This document shows, piece by piece, positions 37,527 to 47,103 of a stretch of 64,000 bases of DNA (the first letter of the stretch is position 1; every line of letters starts with the position of its first letter). The DNA is taken from the NCBI GenBank assembly GCA_020063565.1, contig JAICDB010000005.1:1-64000 (forward strand), in the 5' to 3' direction. This DNA comes from Clostridiales bacterium (lineage in GTDB: Bacteria; Bacillota; DSM-16504; Desulfitibacterales; JAICDB01). Below the pieces are notes generated by a model. The model ran no database searches, had not been told where the DNA came from, and saw nothing but the letters and a program-made list of their open reading frames with translations. The position numbers were made by a program, and so were the translations under genes.

Positions 37527-37595
37527 TCAAATGCAACTCAATAAATCGAAAACTTGTTTGCAAAACTCTTCAGTATTTTTATCAAGCGCACAAAA
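37527..37595 (-). pseudogene. Short comM-derived fragment
   Basis: The minus-strand frame reads FCALDKNTEEFCKQVFDLLS then a stop. Sixteen of the first seventeen residues match FCALDKNTEEFYKQVFD in the intact comM at 48209-49759, and the DNA is correspondingly similar. No other comM sequence flanks it. It lies directly after the shortened nifV, so it marks a rearrangement junction. Confidence 0.7.
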
Positions 37596-37616
37596 CTACT
37601 GAAAGAAGTTTCACTT

Positions 37617-38441
37617 TTATTTACTAAACCCCACAAATCGATTAACCATGCGAGAAATTTCTGGAAGTAATTCACAACGTAAATTAATGGGGTGTTTAAA
37701 AATATATCTAAGTGCCAGACACACCTGATCCAATGAAGCATTCCCAGCTCTTTCTCCTATACCATTAACAGTAGTACTCACCGCTTTAGCACCTGCAATA
37801 ATTGCTGCTAAACTATTAGCCGTAGACAGTCCAAAATCGTTGTGGGTATGGATTTCAATATCTATATCAACAATATCTATCAAATTTTTAATGAGTCTAT
37901 ATACAGAAAAAGGCTCCATAATACCCACAGTATCTGCATAACGGAGGCGTACAGCACCGTATTCAGCAGCTAATTGGGCGTATTCAGCCAAAAAATTAAA
38001 TTCGGCTCTAGAAGCATCTTCTGCACCTACAGAAATGGTACACCCATAATCTGCTGCATAACGTATAGCACCTTGGAGGCATCTCAGTACCCACTGTCTT
38101 GTTTTTCCAAGCTTTTTTTCAATGAGTAAATCGGATACAGGTGCTGAAAGGTGAAGATACCTGGCGCCACACTGAATAGATGCCCTTAAGTCAGATAAAA
38201 CAATACGGTTCCAGGTGGTTACCTGAGCTTTTAATCCCGCTTGAATAATTTTTTGAACGGCAATTTTTTCTTCCCCACCCACGACAGGTATTCCGACTTC
38301 TATAATATGAACACCTATTTTATCCAGAAGTTTCGCAATTGCTATCTTTTCTTCTACATTAAAGGCCACTCCCGGCATTTGTTCACCATCACGCAAGGTG
38401 GTATCTACGATGATTATGTCTCGTGCTGCCTCTTTTTGCAC
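37617..38441 (-). CDS. nifV: Homocitrate synthase NifV, short form
   Basis: 274 residues covering the catalytic TIM barrel: DTTLRDGEQMPGVAF, the metal-binding HTHNDFG and GIGERAGNASLDQV. Full NifV is ~370-380 residues; the C-terminal domain is absent and the last residues (MVNRFVGFSK) do not match it. Two readings are possible: a truncation at a rearrangement (a comM scrap follows), or a NifV-alpha-like half as in the split clostridial enzyme. No omega half is present here, so I favour truncation. Homocitrate is part of FeMo-cofactor. Confidence 0.75.
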   Translation of the reverse strand: MQKEAARDIIIVDTTLRDGEQMPGVAFNVEEKIAIAKLLDKIGVHIIEVGIPVVGGEEKIAVQKIIQAGLKAQVTTWNRIVLSDLRASIQCGARYLHLSAPVSDLLIEKKLGKTRQWVLRCLQGAIRYAADYGCTISVGAEDASRAEFNFLAEYAQLAAEYGAVRLRYADTVGIMEPFSVYRLIKNLIDIVDIDIEIHTHNDFGLSTANSLAAIIAGAKAVSTTVNGIGERAGNASLDQVCLALRYIFKHPINLRCELLPEISRMVNRFVGFSK

Positions 38442-38494
38442 ATTCTTTACCTCCTTTCAGGCAGCCGCTGATGTTTTACCATCCGTTTAATGTT

Positions 38495-39788
<1,294 letters not shown>

Positions 39789-39804
39789 TTAAAAATTTTT
39801 TTTT

Positions 39805-39848
39805 AAAAAAAAACGAGACTCTCTTTGTTTTAACAAAGAAAGCCCCGT
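39805..39848 (-). terminator. Intrinsic terminator inside the nifH leader
   Basis: On the minus strand ACGGGGCTTTCTTTGT, a TAAA loop and ACAAAGAGAGTCTCGT form a 16-bp stem (three G-T pairs) followed by nine T. It lies 32 bases before nifH, so it must be overcome for expression. Its 5' arm overlaps the second ANTAR-type hairpin. Confidence 0.85.
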
Positions 39849-39888
39849 TGCTCCCCTTTTCCAGTGATTGGCACCCAATGCTATCACT
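39837..39888 (-). promoter_or_regulatory. ANTAR-type dual hairpin in the nifH leader
   Basis: Minus strand, 5' to 3'. Hairpin 1 (39888-39863) pairs AGTGAT with ATCACT and GC with GC around a loop ATTGGG(T). After a GGAAAA linker comes hairpin 2 (39856-39837), GGGGAGC/GCTTTCT, with hexaloop AACGGG. Both loops have A at position 1 and G at position 4, the ANTAR recognition pattern. Forming hairpin 2 excludes the terminator at 39805-39848. An ANTAR protein is encoded at 40710-41306. Confidence 0.75.
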
Positions 39889-40035
39889 ATTTTATTTTCC
39901 TGAAAAATACAAAAGCCTTTTGAAACATTTTCTGCTCCAAAAGGCGCCTTTGCCAAAACCAACAATCCCCTGCTATTTCCAGTTTTGCTCTATGATTACC
40001 TATATGCTTCCTTATATATCTCTAATTTGAAATAT

Positions 40036-40064
40036 ATTATACCAGCATAACGGTATACTTGCAA
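40036..40064 (-). promoter_or_regulatory. Sigma-A promoter of nifH
   Basis: TTGCAA (40059-40064), exactly 17 bases, TATAAT (40036-40041) on the minus strand. The implied start near 40029 gives a leader of about 255 bases that also contains an 8-bp stem GCCTTTTG/CAAAAGGC (39915-39945). Confidence 0.75.
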
Positions 40065-40095
40065 TATTTTTTTCAAAAGTATCTTGTATACATTA

Positions 40096-40629
40096 TTAAG
40101 GCCTCCGGGCAATAGGAAATCTCCGCCCCGTACCCTCCGTTTCATAGCGACGGTGATTCCAGTAATCCTCGTCGTTCCAAATATCTTCACAAATAGTAAC
40201 GCCAAGTTTCCTCCCCTGAAAAATGAACGGCCTGCACTCTTCAGCCGGCTGAAAATACCTGCTTTCGTCAAAAACATCGTAATTAGGCAAGAGCATTTTA
40301 TCCTGCCTACCGACAACACTGCCATCGTAAAACAGGAGAGACGAATTATATAGTCGCTCACTAAGAGGATCTTTTACAGGTGCACCTAAAAGTATTCCAA
40401 TATGCGAACTAGCAGGAAGTATATTTTCTCGCAATGCATTTTCAATACGATTAACAATTTCCGGCCTTAAAAGAAGATCCCGTGCCGGATAACCGATTAC
40501 CGCCAGTTCAGGAAATACTATGAGATGCGCTTTCTTTTCAAGTGCCTTACCAACAAGTTTTAACATTTTATCCACATTATACCCGATATCGCCTATAACC
40601 GGATTAATTTGTGCCATCACTATCTTCAT
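40096..40629 (-). pseudogene. nadE: NAD synthetase (glutamine-hydrolysing), N-terminal fragment
   Basis: The frame opens with the nitrilase-type glutaminase domain: MKIVMAQINPVIGDIGYNVD, catalytic Glu in FPELAVIGYPARDLLL, Lys in RQDKMLLPNYDVFDE and the active-site Cys in VTICEDIWNDE. After ~165 residues it turns into unrelated sequence (TGRRFPIARRP) and stops. The rest of this domain and the whole ATP-binding synthetase domain (normally ~540 residues in total) are missing. AGGGAG precedes ATG 40629. It follows the ANTAR gene by 80 bases. Confidence 0.88.
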
Positions 40630-40709
40630 ATTTCAAACTCCCTATCCAACCCAAATACTGGGGCTATTGATTCTACCTTATGTTATAGGGGCAATGCACT
40701 AGGATATTC

Positions 40710-41306
40710 TTATTTCTTTTTAAATAAGCTGCTGCTGGTAATAATCGCTTGGGCCACTTCCTTCATGGTCTTAGACCTCTTCATGCTTTGAGTGCGAATC
40801 AGCTTATATGCTTCCTCTTCAGTTAATTCCATATTTTCCATTAAGATTCCTTTTGCTTTTTCAACAACTTTTCTTGCCTCTAATTTTTCTTTCAGAAAAT
40901 CAACTTCATTTTTCAATTTATTTACTTCTGCATTTGTTGCTAAAGCGGTCTCAATAGCAGGTAATAAATTGGCAGGAATAACCGGTTTAACTATGGTTGT
41001 CTGAATTATTCTCTTCTGGGTAATAGTTGCTAGTTCTTTTTGCCATCTATCTGTTATTACTATAATGGGGATAGAAAGTTCAGCAATTATTTCTATCAGC
41101 TCTAGTCCTTTAATGCCCTGTAGATTGCTATCCACCAAAATCAGGTCTGTTTTTATGGTTCTTATTTCTCTTAAAACTTGAGAAGCATGGGTAGCAGACC
41201 CAGTTACCACATAACCTTCAAAGGATAAAATATTTTTTATGTTTTGTAAAAGTTCTTGATCTCCGGTTACTATATATATCTCAGTTCTTCGCAAACAAAT
41301 CACCAC
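40710..41306 (-). CDS. ANTAR-domain response regulator (antiterminator)
   Basis: 198 residues. A receiver-like N-terminal domain (IYIVTGDQELLQNI, LILVDSNLQGIKGLE, IPIIVITDR, VKPVIPANLL) and a coiled linker precede a C-terminal ANTAR domain (about 135-190: KVVEKAKGILMENMELTEEE, AYKLIRTQSMKRSKTMKEVA). ANTAR proteins bind paired hexaloop hairpins in leader RNAs and prevent termination. Such RNAs lie in front of this gene and of nifH. The start is GTG 41306 or TTG 41294. Likely a nitrogen-status regulator; its kinase is not in the window. Confidence 0.92.
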   Translation of the reverse strand: MVICLRRTEIYIVTGDQELLQNIKNILSFEGYVVTGSATHASQVLREIRTIKTDLILVDSNLQGIKGLELIEIIAELSIPIIVITDRWQKELATITQKRIIQTTIVKPVIPANLLPAIETALATNAEVNKLKNEVDFLKEKLEARKVVEKAKGILMENMELTEEEAYKLIRTQSMKRSKTMKEVAQAIITSSSLFKKK

Positions 41307-41410
41307 CGTTACTTAAAGTATGTATTCAAATAAAGAGTGCCCGGCAGTTAATCCCGTACTGTCATAAAGATTAATCATTACTAGTATTTACATTTTTAAA
41401 GTACTGATTA

Positions 41411-41502
41411 AAACAAAAGCTCTCTCAATTAGACACATTAATCATGCATCTAATAGAGAGAGCCTCATTGCTTCTCTTAACAAGATAGGCGCCATTGCCT
41501 AT
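41411..41502 (-). promoter_or_regulatory. ANTAR-type leader with terminator upstream of the ANTAR gene
   Basis: Minus strand. Hairpin 1 (41502-41485) ATAGGC[AATGGC]GCCTAT and a 7-base linker precede hairpin 2 (41477-41457) AGAGAAGC[AATGAG]GCTCTCT with one bulged A. Both hexaloops have A1 and G4. The 3' arm of hairpin 2 is also the start of a 15-bp terminator stem (arms 41449-41463 and 41419-41433, one T-T mismatch) followed by TTTTGTTTT. This is the textbook ANTAR antitermination layout and implies autoregulation. Confidence 0.82.
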
Positions 41503-41608
41503 TATTAAATTAGTTTACCATCGATTTTTAATAAATACAAGTATAATTTTAAATTTAGAAGGAATAAACAATAGAATTAAGGCTATTAAACGACAAGCTT
41601 ATGGTTTT

Positions 41609-41659
41609 TGCCCGGGAAAATCATAGCTCTTAACCAACTGTTTTGGAGAAGAACCAATT
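41609..41659 (-). repeat. ISL3-end-like repeat, right copy (inverted)
   Basis: On the minus strand TTGGTTCTTCTCCAAAACAG continues TTGGTTAAGAGCTATG and ATTTTCCCGGGCA, matching the left copy at 31574-31625 in opposite orientation. The two copies point towards each other across 10 kb. Flanking eight-base sequences do not form an obvious target duplication. Confidence 0.7.
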
Positions 41660-41776
41660 TTTTTATCTATTAATTTATTTCCGAGACCAGGAACAAAACT
41701 ATGACATTTTTTATATAATACAGTAAAATATCGAAAATATTTAATGTTTCTATTGTTTTAGAAAGGAGCGAATAAT

Positions 41777-42148
41777 ATGAGCTGGCACTTTCCGATTCAC
41801 GAAGAGTCCACAACAAAAACTAAAGTTAAAAATATTACTACAAAAAATGAAATTTTAAAAATCGATGACTCTATATTGCCGGAAAACCAATTATTTGCCA
41901 AGCTATTCGGACAAAACGTCCTGTTGACAATGGTCTCGGATCAACTGAATATTCTAGGGCAAACATTTCGACCAATATTTTGCGGTAAGGTGGCAAAGGT
42001 TACTAACGGCTTCATAACCCTTGATCCTGTAATAATTAAGATGAGTAATGCACCTTTTTTCAGGTTTCCCACACAACTGAGCTTTCCAATTGAACGCATA
42101 GCAAATTTCTTACCGTTTGACTGTGAAACACAGTTCCCTATTCCATAA
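41777..42148 (+). CDS. Small beta-module protein A of the multicopper-oxidase operon
   Basis: 123 residues, ATG 41777 with AAAGGAG upstream. The C-terminal half has the pattern FCGKVAKVTNGFITLDPVII ... FPIERIANFLPFD: a Gly-x-(V/I), a hydrophobic strand and a closing basic-I strand. The same pattern recurs in the three other small proteins of this operon. I infer a small beta-barrel. No family name is certain. By position it corresponds to the small MnxE/MnxF genes ahead of mnxG in Mn-oxidising Bacillus spores. Confidence 0.75.
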   Translation: MSWHFPIHEESTTKTKVKNITTKNEILKIDDSILPENQLFAKLFGQNVLLTMVSDQLNILGQTFRPIFCGKVAKVTNGFITLDPVIIKMSNAPFFRFPTQLSFPIERIANFLPFDCETQFPIP

Positions 42149-42172
42149 TTTAATAGAAGGAGTGGTATTGTT

Positions 42173-42505
42173 ATGCCCGACACTAATATTGATTTTCCTG
42201 GTTACGGTTATATACCGATACGAGATTTGCTGATAAATAACATTCGCCGGTATTTTGTTTTTAAGGAATTTGAAAAAAATCAAAGAAAAAGAGCATTTAT
42301 ACTGATTGCTGAGTTTCCCTTCATGATAATAGGTAAGATAGTCGAAGTAATGGGCGATTATGTTTCAGTTGATGTAGAAACAACACACATTTCTGAAATT
42401 GAAGGAAAAGTCCTCCGCATCCATGTGGATGATATTGAAGTATTTCACATAGAACAACCAGACTCACCAATCCCTGCCATTTCCAATGTTCAAGATGAGA
42501 GTTAA
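42173..42505 (+). CDS. Small beta-module protein B of the multicopper-oxidase operon
   Basis: 110 residues, 24 bases after the previous gene. An N-terminal helix (RDLLINNIRRYFVFKEFEKN) is followed by the shared module: IIGKIVEVMGDYVSVDVETT and GKVLRIHVDDIEVFHIEQ. The size and order match the second small gene before mnxG. Function unknown; a subunit of the oxidase complex is the leading hypothesis. Confidence 0.75.
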   Translation: MPDTNIDFPGYGYIPIRDLLINNIRRYFVFKEFEKNQRKRAFILIAEFPFMIIGKIVEVMGDYVSVDVETTHISEIEGKVLRIHVDDIEVFHIEQPDSPIPAISNVQDES

Positions 42506-42526
42506 ACAAAATGAGGGTGGTGTAAT

Positions 42527-45500
42527 TTGATTAGAAAATTTCACATTGTTGCCATACCCATTCGGATTGTTGTTAATAATTTCGGGGACCACAATCCCCA
42601 TGGTATGATTTATGTGTTGAAAGAGAACGAAGCAGAGGTCAAAAAACAGGTATCCCAAAACCCGTTTACACCTGTGGACCTGGTACAGCCATTGACCATT
42701 CGAGCTAACGTGGGGGATACGGTAGAAATTCTATTTGAAAACCAACTGCCGTTCAACACATCGATGCATATTCAGTTGGCCGAGTATGATGTCCAAACCT
42801 CGGACGGTGCTTTTGTAGGCTGCAATGAAGATTCAACGGCACCTCCCTGTCCCCCGGGCGGTACCCTGACTTACCGGTGGCATGTCGAACAGGAAGGAGT
42901 CCATATCTTTACCGACCTGGGTAACCCGCTTTCTGAGGATGAAATAGGTAGCAACGTCAATGGCCTCTTTGGAGCTTTAATTGTAGAACCAAAAGGCTCT
43001 TGGTGGACCGACCCGATAAGCGGCGAACCACTGAAAAGCGGGCTTTATGCAGATATTCACCACCCGTTGCTTCCTGATTTTCGAGAATTCACCTGGTTTT
43101 TCCACGACGAAATGGAAATTTTGGATTTAACCGGAGAGAAACCCTTTGATCCTGTGACATTTCAACCATCAAGTACTCCTACCCAAAATTACCGCTCGGA
43201 ACCAGTTCGCAATCGCGTTCGACTAATACAGGAGGGTGTTGTTTGTCCCGACTGTGAAGGTGAAGAGGTCCACCACGATTCCTGGACATTCGGTGATCCG
43301 GCTACACCTGTATTAAGAGCTTATGTAGGTGATCCCATCAAAGTCCGTTTAATTCATGGTGGAGTTAAGGAGACCCACGTCTTTCATTATCACGTCCACC
43401 AGTGGCTCACTGATCCGGAAGATGTAGATTCGGACATCATTGATTCTCAGTCAATCAGCCCCCAGACTTCTTTTACAATAAAACCTCTCTATGGTGCAGG
43501 AAGCTTCCAGGGCGCTTTTGGTGATGCAGTTATTCATTGCCACCTCTATCCCCATTTTGGTGACGGAATGTGGGGTATCCAGCGAAATTTCAATACACTA
43601 CAAGACGGTAGCCAGTGCTATCCTAACGGAGTTCCAATTAAACCTTTACAGCCTCTACACGACCGCGAACCACCACCGCCCCCCACCCCTGAAAAACCTG
43701 GATTTCCCAATTTCATTCCCGGAATAGTTGGCTGCAAGGCACCCCGTCCCCCGCTGGGAATAATTGATGAGAGAGAACCTACTGAAATTGAAAAAAACCA
43801 GTTCGCTCCAAATTTCCGCCCCGGTGCAGTCTTCGTGAATCCTTGTATTGAAGGAGTTACTCCGGTGCGAGAATATAACATTTCGCTTATCCAAACGAAT
43901 GTAGTTTACAACCGGGCGGGATGGCATGACCCGGAAGGCCGGCTTTTCGTCCTGGCTGAAGATGAAGAAGCCGTGCTAAAAGGAGAGAAAGAACCGGAGC
44001 CGCTTGTCATACGGGCCAATGCCGGGGACTGTATAAGAGTTAATTTTACCAACAAACTACCGGAAACCTTGGGTGGCAACGCATTTCAGCTGGTGAACCG
44101 CACATATGAGACTGGGATTCATATCCATTTCTTTAAGTTTGATCCCCTCTGTTCAGATGGCGCCAATGTCGGCTGGAACTATGATTCAGCGGTTTTGCCC
44201 GGTCAAACCATCCGTTACCAGTGGTTTGCCGATGTGGAATTAAGAGGAGTCTTTATTCACGACCACCTTTTTGCAGCGCTCCATCAACAGCATGGTGTCT
44301 TTGGAGCCGTCAATATCGAAGCTAAAGGCTCTAAATTTTTTGAACCTTTTAGCCTGGAAAAAGAAATCCGGGCAGGAACACAGGCTATAATTACCAATCC
44401 TTTAATCCCGGATTTCAGGGAATTTAGCCTATTTGCTCAGGATTTTTCCTTACTTTTTGATGCTGCTGGTTGCCCGCTCAACCAGCCGCCGTTTCCAAAT
44501 TCTCAGGATGATCCCGGCGTAATGAGCATCAATTACCGCAACGAGCCGCTACAATTCCGTCTAGATCGTGACTGTGACCCAGCCTATGTCTTTAGCTCGT
44601 TTGTTAATGGAGATCCCGTCACACCGCTATTGCAAACTTACAACGGTGACCCGGTACGGATTCGCTTTTTCCAGGGAGCCCACGAAGAGTCTCATATTTT
44701 TAACCTGCACCGGCAACGATGGAAAAGGGAACGCAGAGATCTTGATTCAGAAATCACCCAGGAACAGCACATCGGTTTATCCGATCACTTTACTTTCGAG
44801 TTTGACATCGAAGGTAACGGCGACTTCGACATGCTCTACTACTTCGGCGGAATAGACGATATCTGGTTAGGATGCTGGGGTCTTATTCGTACTTTCCAGG
44901 AGAAGATAAGAGATTTGCCGCCGTTACCAGACCGGCCGGAACCTCCGCCCCGTACCAAATTGTTTCCAGCACCAAAAAACGAAGCTAAACCGCCCCGCGC
45001 AGCAAAACCCGGTACCCCCTGTCCGGAGGATGTACCAACCCGGCGTTATGAAGTAGTGGCACTGCAGACACCAATTATCTATAACGATGCTGGCGATAAC
45101 GACCCCTGTGGAATCGTGTTCGCGCTGGCTGAAAACGAGAAAGCAATTTGTGATAGAACGCTTAATCCTGAACCCCTGATCCTCAGGGCTAATGTTGGTG
45201 AGTGTGTAGAGATCACGCTGCATAACAAGCTGACCGGCCCGTTCCACAATGGAGGTATTCACGGCTATCCCAGTGTTCCTGTAGACGCACCCTTCCCGAC
45301 ATCGGGGCGAATTTCCCTCCACCCGCAGCTATTGGCATATGATGTACGGGGTTCCGACGGAGCAACAGTGGGATTCAACCCCGATCAAACTGTGGGACCG
45401 GGCGAAAGTATTACTTACCGTTGGTATGTGGATCAGGAAGTAGGGGCCTGTAACCTGTGGGATATGGCTGACCTTCGAAACCACCGCCATCATGGGGCTT

Positions 45501-46234
45501 TTGGAGTATTTATTGCTGAAAAGAAAGGTTCAAACTACTTGGATCCGAAAACCCGCGAACCGGTGAACCCTGGGGGCAGCCAAGTAATTATAAGCCATCC
45601 ACTTCTGGGTGAGTTTCGAGAATTTGTTCTGCTGATGCATGATGGTGTTAGGCTGTTTGATACTAACGGTAATTTGATCATTGACCCGCAGCCGGTTATC
45701 AACGGTGCTCAAGAAAAGGATGAAGAACATGAAAATTTTGAGGATCAGGGATCACGGGGATTCAATTACCGGGCGGAACGCTTCCGCAATCGCCTGGCGA
45801 AAAACCCCGATGTATCTAAGGTGTTTAGCTCCCGATTCCATGGTGATCCAGCCACGCCGGTGTTCCTGGCTTATCCCGGTGACCCTGTTACGGTACGCTT
45901 CGTGTACCCCGCTGATAAACCCAGGGCACAAGCCTTTACAATTCACGGTCATAAATGGCGCCGCAGCCCAAAAGATCTAAATTCACCCATCGTCTCGGTA
46001 CGGGGCCAAAACAGCGTAGGCTCTGCTGATAATTTCCAGTTCCAGTACGGTGCTGGTAGTAGGTTTAGTATTCCCGGTGACTACATGTACCGGTCCGGTA
46101 ATATTCGCTGGCATCTTGAACTGGGCGTATGGGGCATTATCCGAGTGTTAGCTGGACCCAATCCCTGTCTCGCACCGCTTGATAACCTGACCTTCGTAAA
46201 GGAAGATGTATCTCAAAATGGGGGTATGGAATAA
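42527..46234 (+). CDS. Giant multicopper oxidase of six cupredoxin domains (MnxG-like)
   Basis: 1235 residues from TTG 42527 (GAGGGTGG upstream). Three homologous blocks of two cupredoxin domains begin near residues 5, 450 and 845 (each NPHG/DPEG/DPCG-x-(I/L)(Y/F)VL-like). A complete copper set is visible: THVFHYHVHQ (284-291), HCHLYPHFGDGM (337-348, with Cys338, His343, Met348 for type 1), HIH (532-534) and HDH (578-580) for the trinuclear centre. Block 3 keeps the fold but has lost most ligands. Length and layout match MnxG, the spore Mn(II) oxidase. No signal peptide is seen, as expected for a spore-layer protein. Substrate unproven. Confidence 0.88.
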   Translation: MIRKFHIVAIPIRIVVNNFGDHNPHGMIYVLKENEAEVKKQVSQNPFTPVDLVQPLTIRANVGDTVEILFENQLPFNTSMHIQLAEYDVQTSDGAFVGCNEDSTAPPCPPGGTLTYRWHVEQEGVHIFTDLGNPLSEDEIGSNVNGLFGALIVEPKGSWWTDPISGEPLKSGLYADIHHPLLPDFREFTWFFHDEMEILDLTGEKPFDPVTFQPSSTPTQNYRSEPVRNRVRLIQEGVVCPDCEGEEVHHDSWTFGDPATPVLRAYVGDPIKVRLIHGGVKETHVFHYHVHQWLTDPEDVDSDIIDSQSISPQTSFTIKPLYGAGSFQGAFGDAVIHCHLYPHFGDGMWGIQRNFNTLQDGSQCYPNGVPIKPLQPLHDREPPPPPTPEKPGFPNFIPGIVGCKAPRPPLGIIDEREPTEIEKNQFAPNFRPGAVFVNPCIEGVTPVREYNISLIQTNVVYNRAGWHDPEGRLFVLAEDEEAVLKGEKEPEPLVIRANAGDCIRVNFTNKLPETLGGNAFQLVNRTYETGIHIHFFKFDPLCSDGANVGWNYDSAVLPGQTIRYQWFADVELRGVFIHDHLFAALHQQHGVFGAVNIEAKGSKFFEPFSLEKEIRAGTQAIITNPLIPDFREFSLFAQDFSLLFDAAGCPLNQPPFPNSQDDPGVMSINYRNEPLQFRLDRDCDPAYVFSSFVNGDPVTPLLQTYNGDPVRIRFFQGAHEESHIFNLHRQRWKRERRDLDSEITQEQHIGLSDHFTFEFDIEGNGDFDMLYYFGGIDDIWLGCWGLIRTFQEKIRDLPPLPDRPEPPPRTKLFPAPKNEAKPPRAAKPGTPCPEDVPTRRYEVVALQTPIIYNDAGDNDPCGIVFALAENEKAICDRTLNPEPLILRANVGECVEITLHNKLTGPFHNGGIHGYPSVPVDAPFPTSGRISLHPQLLAYDVRGSDGATVGFNPDQTVGPGESITYRWYVDQEVGACNLWDMADLRNHRHHGAFGVFIAEKKGSNYLDPKTREPVNPGGSQVIISHPLLGEFREFVLLMHDGVRLFDTNGNLIIDPQPVINGAQEKDEEHENFEDQGSRGFNYRAERFRNRLAKNPDVSKVFSSRFHGDPATPVFLAYPGDPVTVRFVYPADKPRAQAFTIHGHKWRRSPKDLNSPIVSVRGQNSVGSADNFQFQYGAGSRFSIPGDYMYRSGNIRWHLELGVWGIIRVLAGPNPCLAPLDNLTFVKEDVSQNGGME

Positions 46235-46998
46235 TGGATGATAAAAATAAGAAGAAAAAACCATTCAGCTGTCCCGAGAGTTTACCAGCGTCCGTACCGG
46301 ATGATCGTTTTTGTTCTCCGTTTCAATGTCCGGAAAAGATTCCCACTCCACGTTTTTCATCACCAAACAGCCCGCTTTCTCCGGAAGAATTGGAACAATT
46401 TCAGGAGTGCATTGAAGCTGCTAATGAACTACTTCGTACCCTTGGAAATCCCGTAGATCCCAAAAACAAGAGAGAACTGCAGCTCCGCCTGCGCAAGCTG
46501 AGAGGTTTACTAATGCGGGTAGCGGTAGAGTGCGGGAATATTCAGGTAGACCTAGTTGGTACTTTGCAAGACGCCGGCAAGGACTTTGTACAGCTTGAAA
46601 GAGTTGGCCGCAGTACATTTATTCTATTCGAGAAGGTATGTTCCATACGCCGTGTTACTGCCCCTGACGGGGTTGAACCCGGTCATAAGCAGGAATCGAT
46701 CAATCTCGATACCTGTACCCGCCGGGAAATAATACTAAATTTCGGTAAGATTGTTTCAGGAGATCCCAACCTCATCAATATTTTCTTTGGGCTCCCCCTT
46801 CACCTCCGCCTTGTTAGCTTTCAGGGCTGTAAGGTGGAAGTAAAAATAGAGAATTCAGAAGAACCGGAAGTCATTCAAGGTATGCTATCCGCTTCAGAGG
46901 AGAAGTATATCCAAGTACAAAAGAACAACCAGCTGGAGCAAATTAACTTCAATAAAATATGCTTCATTGATGTCCTCACCGGGCATCCCGATAAATGA
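46234..46998 (+). CDS. Double beta-module protein C of the multicopper-oxidase operon
   Basis: 254 residues. It starts on the last base of the oxidase stop (TAATG overlap), so it is translationally coupled. A Pro/Cys-rich start (FSCPESLPASVPDDRFCSPF) and a helical part precede two copies of the operon's module: LVGTLQDAGKDFVQLERVGR ... KVCSIRRV and IQGMLSASEEKYIQVQKNNQ ... KICFIDVL. Spore-coat-like composition. Unknown function. Confidence 0.75.
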   Translation: MDDKNKKKKPFSCPESLPASVPDDRFCSPFQCPEKIPTPRFSSPNSPLSPEELEQFQECIEAANELLRTLGNPVDPKNKRELQLRLRKLRGLLMRVAVECGNIQVDLVGTLQDAGKDFVQLERVGRSTFILFEKVCSIRRVTAPDGVEPGHKQESINLDTCTRREIILNFGKIVSGDPNLINIFFGLPLHLRLVSFQGCKVEVKIENSEEPEVIQGMLSASEEKYIQVQKNNQLEQINFNKICFIDVLTGHPDK

Positions 46999-47103
46999 CA
47001 GTATTGTCCAATGCATCTAATGTTGACACTGGTGAACAGTTGTCTTTAGAATGCTGTTACCAGACGCCGGCTAAGATAACATTAAAAAAGGAGGTCATAT
47101 AAT

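Noticed and set aside
37617..38441. Possibility that nifV is a complete split-type NifV-alpha
   Set aside because: No omega partner is present, the C-terminal residues do not match and a comM scrap follows; truncation is simpler, though not proven.
42527..46234. Long antisense frames within the multicopper oxidase gene
   Set aside because: They fall opposite a strongly supported coding frame and have no ribosome-binding sites.
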